DNA of 7,630 nucleotides from Brevundimonas sp. UBA986 (GTDB taxonomy: Bacteria; Pseudomonadota; Alphaproteobacteria; Caulobacterales; Caulobacteraceae): contig DBBK01000211.1 in NCBI GenBank assembly GCA_002292165.1, positions 1 through 7,630 of the forward strand, in the 5' to 3' direction. Positions 1 through 5,023 of this stretch are shown here, piece by piece. Position numbers and translations under genes: made by a program. The notes beneath the pieces were generated by a model. It was not told the DNA's origin and did not search any database. It saw only the letters and a list, made by a program, of their open reading frames with translations. Numbering within the stretch: position 1 is the stretch's first letter; every line of letters begins with the position of its first letter.

Positions 1-1788
1 ATCCACCCCGGCTATGGCTTCCTGTCCGAGAACGCCGAGTTCGCCGAGGCCGTGGTCGCGGCGGGGATGATCTGGATCGGCGCCCCGCCGGCCTCTATCA
101 GGGCCATGGGCCTCAAGGATGCGGCCAAGAAGCTGATGGTCGAGGCCGGGGTGCCGGTGACGCCCGGCTATATGGGCGAGGACCAGACGCCGGGGCATCT
201 GAAGGCGGAAGCCGACGCCATCGGCTATCCCGTCCTGATCAAGGCGGTGGCGGGCGGCGGCGGCAAGGGAATGCGGCGGGTCGATGAGGCCGGCGCGTTC
301 CTCGATGCGCTGGCGTCCTGCCAGCGGGAGGCGGCGTCCAGCTTCGGCGACGACCGGGTGCTGATCGAGAAATACATCCTGAGCCCGCGTCACATCGAGG
401 TTCAGGTGTTCGGCGACAGCCACGGCGAGGTCGTCCACCTGTACGAACGCGACTGCTCCCTGCAGCGGCGGCACCAGAAGGTCATCGAGGAGGCGCCGGC
501 CCCCGGCATGGACGCGGCGACGCGGGCGGCGGTGACGTCGGCGGCGGTCAAGGCCGCCAAGGCCGTGAACTATGTCGGCGCCGGGACCATCGAGTTCATC
601 GCCGACGCTTCGGAAGGGCTCAAGGCCGACCGCATCTGGTTCATGGAGATGAACACCCGGCTGCAGGTCGAGCATCCGGTCACTGAGAGCATCACCGGCG
701 TGGACCTCGTGGAATGGCAGTTCCGCGCGGCGGCGGGGGAGGCGGCGCCGCTGAAACAGGCCGACATCCCCATGAACGGCTGGGCCATGGAGGCGCGGCT
801 CTATGCCGAGGACCCTGCGAACGGGTTTTTGCCGAGCATTGGAAAGCTGGAGCATTTCGTCCTGCCTGACGACATCCGGGTGGACACCGGGGTCTATGAG
901 GGCGGCGAGGTCAGCCAGTTCTACGACCCGATGATCGCCAAGCTGATCGTGCATGAGACCTCGCGCGAGGCGGCGGCTGCGCGGCTGGCCGACGCCTGCG
1001 GCGAGGTTGAGGTCTGGCCGGTCAGGACCAACGCCGGCTTCCTGAAGCGGTGCCTGGAGCATCCGCGCTTCGTCGCGGGAGATGTGGATACGGGGTTCAT
1101 CGCCAAGGAAGAGGGCGCTCTCGTCCCTGCGATTTCACTGGAAGCGCTGGCGGCGGCCGCGAAGGAGGTTGCCGAGGAAACGGTCTGGCGGTTCACCAAT
1201 CCAGACAGGGGCGATTCGTGGGAATCCCGCGTCACCCATCTGTTCGGATTCCGCTTGAACGCGGATCGTTCGTCGACCGTGGCCTTCGTCGCCGGAGGCG
1301 AAAAGCATATGGCCCAACTGGCGCCGGGGACTGAACCCTGGACCTACGACGCAAGCCTTCAGGGGCGTCGCTTTGTCGTCAGCCGCATTCCCGGGAACCG
1401 ACAGAAGGGCGTACGTGCGAAATTGGCGGTGGAGCCCGGCGGGCGGCGTTTCTCCTATCGATTGGAGGGTCTCGAAGACGGCTCCATTCTCTTTGACGCG
1501 GGGCTGGCCGTAGAAGCTTCCCGGTTTGTCGCGGCGAGCGCGGCTGCCGGCGGCGGCTCCACCTCCGACGGCGCCCTGCGCGCGCCCATGCCGGGCAAGA
1601 TCGTGGCTGCGCCGGTCAAGGCCGGGGATGCGGTGGTGAAGGGCCAGCCGATCGTGGTGCTGGAGGCCATGAAGATGGAGCACGCCCTGACCGCGCCCTT
1701 CGACGGGGTCGTCGGCGAGATCGGCGTCGCGGTCGGGGATCAGGTGGCGGCGGACGCGGTGCTGGCGGTGGTCAAGGTCGAGAGCTGA
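1..1788 (+). CDS. mccA: Methylcrotonoyl-CoA carboxylase alpha subunit (biotin carboxylase + biotin carrier), 5' truncated by window edge
   Basis: The frame is open from base 1 and ends in TGA at 1786-1788, giving 595 codons. The opening residues IHPGYGFLSENAEFAE are internal to the family, so roughly 65-80 N-terminal residues lie outside the window. The enzyme carboxylates biotin with ATP and bicarbonate, and the beta subunit passes the carboxyl group to 3-methylcrotonoyl-CoA in leucine breakdown (cytosol). Visible parts, numbered from base 1: ATP-grasp glycine loop GGGGKG (about 85-90), RRHQKVIEEAPAP (about 156-168), active-site EMNTRLQVEHP (216-226), biotin-carboxylase C-terminal domain with EARLYAEDP, a less conserved linking domain (about 375-520), and a C-terminal biotinyl domain with EAMKMEH whose lysine is codon 558. 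The GEDQ stretch and overall similarity to human MCCC1 favour methylcrotonoyl- over propionyl- or acetyl-CoA carboxylase. Acyl-CoA specificity is set by the beta subunit, which is not seen here, so subtype is likely but not proven. Codon bias weakens in the linking domain. Confidence 0.9.
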   Translation: MHPGYGFLSENAEFAEAVVAAGMIWIGAPPASIRAMGLKDAAKKLMVEAGVPVTPGYMGEDQTPGHLKAEADAIGYPVLIKAVAGGGGKGMRRVDEAGAFLDALASCQREAASSFGDDRVLIEKYILSPRHIEVQVFGDSHGEVVHLYERDCSLQRRHQKVIEEAPAPGMDAATRAAVTSAAVKAAKAVNYVGAGTIEFIADASEGLKADRIWFMEMNTRLQVEHPVTESITGVDLVEWQFRAAAGEAAPLKQADIPMNGWAMEARLYAEDPANGFLPSIGKLEHFVLPDDIRVDTGVYEGGEVSQFYDPMIAKLIVHETSREAAAARLADACGEVEVWPVRTNAGFLKRCLEHPRFVAGDVDTGFIAKEEGALVPAISLEALAAAAKEVAEETVWRFTNPDRGDSWESRVTHLFGFRLNADRSSTVAFVAGGEKHMAQLAPGTEPWTYDASLQGRRFVVSRIPGNRQKGVRAKLAVEPGGRRFSYRLEGLEDGSILFDAGLAVEASRFVAASAAAGGGSTSDGALRAPMPGKIVAAPVKAGDAVVKGQPIVVLEAMKMEHALTAPFDGVVGEIGVAVGDQVAADAVLAVVKVES

Positions 1789-1842
1789 TCCGGCACATTC
1801 GCGTGGCCCTCTTTCCCGTGGCAGGGGATTTGCTCGTTTGAA

Positions 1843-1872
1843 CTCCGAAGTCCCATGCCGGGACGTTCGGAG
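1843..1872 (+). promoter_or_regulatory. Strong RNA hairpin covering the Shine-Dalgarno of the small downstream ORF
   Basis: Left arm CTCCGAAGTCCC (1843-1854), loop ATGCC (1855-1859) and right arm GGGACGTTCGGAG (1860-1872) form 12 base pairs with a single bulged G at 1865. The right arm ends in GGAG (1869-1872), eight bases before the ATG at 1881, so the only reasonable Shine-Dalgarno of that ORF lies inside the stem. No T-run follows, so a standard intrinsic terminator for mccA is not supported, although a U-less 3' end structure remains possible. The pairing is read directly; any regulatory role is inference. Confidence 0.55.
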
Positions 1873-1880
1873 ACGGGACG

Positions 1881-2054
1881 ATGCCGAACCGACTGAAGAT
1901 CAGGCCGAAAGCCCTGGCGGGCCAGATGGTCGCCGACCTGCTGCTGGTCTCGCTTCTGGCCGTAGTCACGGGCCTGATCGGGGTGCGCAGCGTGGTGCGC
2001 GGCGCCCGGGTCATCGGCATCCTGCCGCCCAAGCCGAACAGCGTGGTGTGCTGA
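1881..2054 (+). CDS. Small hypothetical membrane protein (57 aa)
   Basis: ATG at 1881 to TGA at 2052-2054. I do not recognise the protein. It has a basic N-terminus (MPNRLKIRPK), one hydrophobic segment of about 20 residues (roughly 16-35, VADLLLVSLLAVVTGLIGV), a basic stretch after it (RSVVRGAR), and a short tail ending in PPKPNSVVC. This suggests a single-pass inner-membrane peptide or an uncleaved signal anchor. Nearly all codons end in G or C (exceptions include cga, aaa, ctt and gta), matching the coding bias of neighbours and supporting translation. The start is chosen because GGAG lies eight bases upstream. It sits 92 bases after mccA on the same strand and ends one base from the stop of the convergent epimerase gene. 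A longer reading frame over the same DNA (1838-2059) is arginine-rich with no hydrophobic pattern and is judged spurious. Homology would be needed to be sure. Confidence 0.55.
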   Translation: MPNRLKIRPKALAGQMVADLLLVSLLAVVTGLIGVRSVVRGARVIGILPPKPNSVVC

Positions 2055-2055
2055 T

Positions 2056-3066
2056 CTAGACCGCGTTCCGCCCGTTCCAGCCGCGCCACCACTCGACGAA
2101 GCGCGGCAGGCCGTCGGCCAGAAGCACCTTGGGCTCGTATCCGGTCAGGGCGTGCAGTTTCGAGACGTCGGCATAGGTCGCGGTGACGTCGCCGGGCTGC
2201 ATCGGGCGCATGATCTTGATCGCCTCGCGGCCCAGCGCCTTCTCCAGGGTCTCGATCATCTGCATCAGGCCGACGGGCTTGGAATCCCCGATATTATAGA
2301 CCTCGTGCCCGCCCTGGGCCGGCGGGTTGTCGAGCACGCCCAGGATGCCGTCGACGATGTCGTCGATATAGGTGAAGTCCCGCGCCATCTCGCCGTTGCC
2401 GTAGACCTCGATCGGCTCGCCGCGCATGATCTTCTCGGTGAAGCCGAAATAGGCCATGTCCGGCCGACCCATGGGCCCATAGACGGTGAAGAAACGCAGG
2501 CCCGACTGCGGGAAGCCGTACAGCGTCGCATAGCTCTGGCTCAGCAGTTCGCACGACCGTTTGGTGGCGGCGTAAAGAGAGACCGGCGAGACCGTCGGAT
2601 CGTCTTCCCGGAACCCCGCGCCGTCCAGCGGCCGGTCGCCATAGACCGAACTGGAGGAGGCGTAGACCAGATGCTCCACCTTCGCGTGGCGGCAGGCCTC
2701 CAGCAGGGACAGATGGCCCTTCAGGTTGGAGTGCTCATAGGCGAAGGGGTGTTCGATCGAATAGCGGACCCCGGCCTGGGCGGCCAGGTGGACGACGCGC
2801 TTCGCCCTGCTGTCGCCGACGAGGGCGCGCATCGCGGCCTCATCGGCGATGTCGGCCCGCTCCATGCGGAAGGCCGGGTATGAGGCCAGACGCTCGGCCC
2901 GGGCCTCCTTCAGCGCCGGGTCGTAGTAGGCGTTGAAGACATCGACCCCGATGACCGTCTCGCCCCGCTGGAGCAGCCGTTCGGCGACATGCATGCCGAC
3001 GAAGCCGGCGGCGCCGGTGACGATGACGGGCCCCTGAGAAGCGGGCTGGGTCGATTCTGCGGTCAT
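2056..3066 (-). CDS. NAD-dependent epimerase, UDP-glucuronate 4-epimerase type
   Basis: A complete 336-residue short-chain dehydrogenase/reductase of the extended (NDP-sugar epimerase) class, normal length for the family. It likely interconverts UDP-glucuronate and UDP-galacturonate in the cytosol for surface polysaccharide or lipopolysaccharide synthesis, by transient C4 oxidation with bound NAD. Seen in the sequence: Rossmann motif TGAAGFVG (17-24), acidic end of strand 2 VDVFNAYYDP (41-50), HLAAQAGVRYS (93-103), ASSSSVYG (136-143) carrying the active-site serine, and the catalytic YAATK (Tyr165, Lys169). The substrate half contains RFFTVYGPMGRPDMA and ARDFTYIDDIVDG. The NAYYDP and AGVRYS segments resemble the CapI/LpsL glucuronate epimerases more than GalE, but substrate is inferred from family resemblance. 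Start ATG at 3066 has AAAAGGA in front. It follows the SleB-like gene by 8 bases, so one transcript is likely. Its stop (TAG, 2058-2056) nearly touches the stop of the opposing small ORF. Confidence 0.9.
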   Translation of the reverse strand: MTAESTQPASQGPVIVTGAAGFVGMHVAERLLQRGETVIGVDVFNAYYDPALKEARAERLASYPAFRMERADIADEAAMRALVGDSRAKRVVHLAAQAGVRYSIEHPFAYEHSNLKGHLSLLEACRHAKVEHLVYASSSSVYGDRPLDGAGFREDDPTVSPVSLYAATKRSCELLSQSYATLYGFPQSGLRFFTVYGPMGRPDMAYFGFTEKIMRGEPIEVYGNGEMARDFTYIDDIVDGILGVLDNPPAQGGHEVYNIGDSKPVGLMQMIETLEKALGREAIKIMRPMQPGDVTATYADVSKLHALTGYEPKVLLADGLPRFVEWWRGWNGRNAV

Positions 3067-3069
3067 ACG

Positions 3070-3076
3070 TCCTTTT
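3070..3076 (-). promoter_or_regulatory. Ribosome binding site of the epimerase, overlapping the upstream stop codon
   Basis: On the minus strand AAAAGGA lies three bases before the ATG at 3066 and shares bases with the TAA stop (3077-3075) of the preceding hydrolase gene. This supports the chosen start and suggests that ribosomes finishing the hydrolase could help initiate the epimerase. Confidence 0.5.
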
Positions 3077-4235
3077 ACCAGCCGCTGGGCACGGGGATAC
3101 GGCCACGACGCTGGCGCTGCTCGGTCGGCGGGGCCAGGGGGTTGGTCGCGGTCGGGGCGGGCGTCGGCGGCGGCGCGGCCTGGGGCGCCGGGGTCGGGGC
3201 GGCCTGGGGCTCGGGCGGAGGCAGGGGGGCGTGCTGAACCGGGGCCACGACCAGGGGCGTGGTGTCGACCTCGATGGCCGGCGGCGGGATCAGGCTGGGG
3301 TCGATGGGCGCGTCGAGCGCCTCCATCGGCGTGGTCACCAGCGCCATCTTGGCGATGACCGGCTCCTCGCCCGTATGTTCGCGCGTGAAGGAGAAGCGCT
3401 GACCCCAGGCGCCGGTCCAGCGATAGAAGATGTGCACCCCGATCTTGCGCAGCTTGACCAGCCGCTCGGCCCAGTAGGGCGAGACATAGTCGGCGTGATA
3501 GTGGGTGGCCATGCCGACATAGGAGGCGACCGAGCCGTTCAGGGCGGCGGTGGCCACGGCCTTGGCCCGGGCCCAGCCCTCGGGCGACGGCGGACGGTTC
3601 ATGGCGCCGTCGCAGGTGAAGCTGAACTGGCAGCCCGTGTTGCGCTCGGCGCCCTCGAACACCACGCCGCAGATGCTGGACGGATAGTTGGGGTCGCGGA
3701 CGCGGTTGAGGATGACCTGGGCCACGGCCTCCTGGCCTTCAGTGCTCTCCAGCGCCGCCTCGTAATATATGCCCTGGGTCAGGCAGCGTTCGGCGCGCTT
3801 TCGGTCGGCCTCGGAGGCCGCGCGGAAGACGAACGGCAGGGCGGGCCGAAGCGCGCCCGAGGTCACGGGCATGGCCGCGTTCATCCGCTGGGCCTCCAGA
3901 CCGTTGGCGCCCAGCTCCAGCGTCGGCTTGCCGGCGAGCGTCAGGCTTTCCCAACCCGGCGTCAGCCCATAGAGGGCGGCCTGTCTTTCATTCGGATCGG
4001 CGCGGATCGCCTGGGCCAGTTGCGACGGGGTCATCCCCGCCGTCATCGCCGCCAGACCCTTGTCGGTCAGGTCGCCCCGGGTGGCGCGGGCCACGGCCTC
4101 GGCGGTGCGGTCCATGACCGGACGCGGTGTCGAACTGGCGGCCATGGCGACGCCGAGGGCGGCCAGAAGCGCCGGCGCGCCCGCGGCGATGCGGCGGCCC
4201 TGCATCTTCACCCTGGTCCAGTCGATGGCGATCAT
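3075..4235 (-). CDS. SleB-family cell wall hydrolase with N-terminal export signal and proline-rich tail
   Basis: 386 codons. N-terminal basic residues and a hydrophobic stretch (about 16-33, IAAGAPALLAALGVAMAA) indicate a signal peptide or membrane anchor, so the protein acts in the periplasm. The middle part (about 148-275) matches the SleB/CwlJ Hydrolase_2 domain, a lytic-transglycosylase-type peptidoglycan hydrolase: CLTQGIYYEAALES with the likely catalytic Glu159, AVAQVILNRVRDPNYP, the CQFSFTCDG segment, and THYHADYVSPYWA (244-256). The region before the domain (about 37-147) is not recognised. The last 70 residues (317-386) are Pro/Ala/Thr/Gln-rich and end in a basic RQRRGRIPVPSGW, plausibly a flexible wall-spanning tail. 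In non-sporulating alphaproteobacteria such proteins are thought to act in wall remodelling rather than germination. The start is uncertain: ATG at 4235 has only a weak GAAAG upstream, while the in-frame ATG at 4205 (residue 11) has AGGGTG at good spacing and gives a more typical signal peptide. The epimerase gene follows after 8 bases. Confidence 0.85.
   Translation of the reverse strand: MIAIDWTRVKMQGRRIAAGAPALLAALGVAMAASSTPRPVMDRTAEAVARATRGDLTDKGLAAMTAGMTPSQLAQAIRADPNERQAALYGLTPGWESLTLAGKPTLELGANGLEAQRMNAAMPVTSGALRPALPFVFRAASEADRKRAERCLTQGIYYEAALESTEGQEAVAQVILNRVRDPNYPSSICGVVFEGAERNTGCQFSFTCDGAMNRPPSPEGWARAKAVATAALNGSVASYVGMATHYHADYVSPYWAERLVKLRKIGVHIFYRWTGAWGQRFSFTREHTGEEPVIAKMALVTTPMEALDAPIDPSLIPPPAIEVDTTPLVVAPVQHAPLPPPEPQAAPTPAPQAAPPPTPAPTATNPLAPPTEQRQRRGRIPVPSGW
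4209..4214 (-). promoter_or_regulatory. Shine-Dalgarno supporting an internal start of the SleB-like gene
   Basis: Minus-strand AGGGTG lies three bases before the in-frame ATG at 4205-4203. It is a better match than the GAAAG before the outer ATG at 4235. If used, the protein would be 376 residues and start MQGRRIAAGAPALL, a compact signal-peptide pattern. Which start is used cannot be settled from the DNA alone. Confidence 0.4.
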
Positions 4236-4268
4236 CGTGCTTTCGGTCGGCGGCGCCCGAAGTGGATA

Positions 4269-4307
4269 CGCCCGGAAGGTCGGGGCGGATGCCAGACCTT
4301 CCGGGCG
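4269..4307 (-). terminator. Perfect 13-bp inverted repeat between dps and the SleB-like gene, probable terminator
   Basis: Arms CGCCCGGAAGGTC (4269-4281) and GACCTTCCGGGCG (4295-4307) are perfect reverse complements around a 13-base loop. The structure begins 35 bases beyond the dps stop codon in the direction of dps transcription and 33 bases before the SleB-like start. Terminating dps is the simplest role. However, the short T-run (TTTT, 4309-4312) lies on the plus-strand side, while the minus-strand exit reads TATCC, so it is not a textbook intrinsic terminator for dps. It may act as a 3' stabilising hairpin, as a bidirectional terminator, or in the leader of the downstream gene. Confidence 0.55.
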
Positions 4308-4342
4308 ATTTTCAGGCCACGGATTGACGTTCGTTCAGACTC

Positions 4343-4822
4343 TTACTTCGAGCCGAGCGTCGAGCGCAGCATCCAGGCGGCCTTTTCATGGGCGGCCAGA
4401 CGCTGGGTCATCAGGTCGACCGAGACGTCGTCGCCGTCGTCCTCGGCGGTCTTCAGCGCCTGACGCATGGTGGCGATGACCGTGCCGTGATCCTTGATCA
4501 ACTCGGCCAGCATGGCGTTGGAATCCTTCTCCGGATCACCATCGACGATCGAGGTCAGGTTGCCGAAGGTGGCGTAGCCCTGGGGCGCGAACTCGCCGAG
4601 AGCCCGGATACGTTCGGCGATGGTGTCCAGGGCTTCCCAGATCTCGCGGTACTGCTGCTCCAGAAGGCTGTGGATCGAGAAGAACTCGGCCCCCCGCACG
4701 TTCCAGTGATAGCCATGGGTCTTCAGGTACAGGGAGTAGCTGTCGGCCAGCACCTTGGTCAGTTCGCCGACGACGTCGGTGCGTTCAGCCTTGCTCAGGC
4801 CGGTGTTGATCGCTGCGGTCAT
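4343..4822 (-). CDS. dps: Dps family DNA-protection / iron-storage ferritin-like protein
   Basis: A complete 159-residue protein, typical Dps length. Dps subunits assemble into hollow 12-mers that oxidise ferrous iron with hydrogen peroxide, store it as ferric mineral, and so protect DNA in starvation or oxidative stress; it acts in the cytosol or nucleoid. The inter-subunit ferroxidase pattern is intact: THGYHWNVRG with His39, then His51 twelve residues on, Glu55 (Asp or Glu in the family), Asp66 and Glu70 within LDTIAERIRALG. Spacing agrees with E. coli Dps H51/H63/D67/D78/E82. The N-terminus (MTAAINTGLSKAER) is short and lacks the lysine-rich extension used by E. coli Dps to bind DNA, so iron handling may dominate over DNA compaction; this is inference. 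The ATG at 4822 is preceded by GGAG six bases upstream. It is divergent from the sensor kinase, and two candidate promoters (a sigma-70-like and a weak EcfG-like one) lie in the shared region. A large hairpin follows the gene. Confidence 0.95.
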   Translation of the reverse strand: MTAAINTGLSKAERTDVVGELTKVLADSYSLYLKTHGYHWNVRGAEFFSIHSLLEQQYREIWEALDTIAERIRALGEFAPQGYATFGNLTSIVDGDPEKDSNAMLAELIKDHGTVIATMRQALKTAEDDGDDVSVDLMTQRLAAHEKAAWMLRSTLGSK

Positions 4823-4861
4823 GGGGAGCTCCGGGTTCAGCCGTTCAGATATCAGAAGTTG

Positions 4862-4890
4862 CAGTTAGGCATTTCGAGGCCCGAATCCAA
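4862..4890 (-). promoter_or_regulatory. Candidate sigma-70-type promoter for dps
   Basis: Minus-strand TTGGAT (4890-4885), a 17-base spacer, then TAACTG (4867-4862), about 40 bases before the dps ATG. Four of six bases match the TTGACA -35 consensus; the -10 is poor. Spacing and position are right, but the match could arise by chance. Confidence 0.25.
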
Positions 4891-4951
4891 CCCCGGCAAA
4901 GCTTGACGAGGCGGCTGGAAACAGGGGCAAGGTGACCGGGTCGGACGTCCG

Positions 4952-4976
4952 GGAACGCGAAACGCCCGACAGCGTT
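4952..4976 (+). promoter_or_regulatory. EcfG/SigT-type (general stress response) promoter for the sensor kinase
   Basis: GGAAC at 4952-4956, a 16-base spacer, and CGTT at 4973-4976. This matches the known alphaproteobacterial EcfG (Caulobacter SigT) consensus GGAAC-N16/17-CGTT exactly. The element lies 47 bases before the kinase ATG at 5024, in intergenic DNA and in the right orientation, so transcription would start near 4983-4985 with a leader of about 40 bases. The motif is seen directly; use by EcfG is inference from the consensus. Confidence 0.6.
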
Positions 4977-5023
4977 GCAGCAGCGTCGCGCGGGTAAGGA
5001 TGTTCCGCGCGATCGGGGGGTGA

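Noticed and set aside
1135..1683. 182-codon minus-strand open frame inside mccA
   Set aside because: It is antisense to a continuous carboxylase frame carrying conserved motifs on both sides, including the biotinylation site.
1789..1880. Rho-independent terminator for mccA
   Set aside because: The hairpin at 1843-1872 is strong but is not followed by a T-run, and it overlaps the only Shine-Dalgarno of the next ORF. It is reported as a regulatory hairpin instead.
1838..2059. 73-codon plus-strand frame starting at TTG and overlapping the small membrane ORF
   Set aside because: Arg/Gly-rich, weak start, no ribosome site. The frame starting at 1881 has better codon bias and a coherent membrane-protein layout.
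2152..2883. 243-codon plus-strand open frame opposite the epimerase
   Set aside because: It is antisense to a complete SDR epimerase with all catalytic motifs, and its product has no recognisable feature.
3231..4463. 410-codon plus-strand open frame opposite the SleB-like gene
   Set aside because: It runs antisense to two well-supported genes and has low-complexity Gly/Arg/His content with no motif.
4903..4931. TTGACG on the plus strand as a sigma-70 -35 for the kinase
   Set aside because: No -10-like sequence lies 16-18 bases downstream (the region reads GGCAAG).
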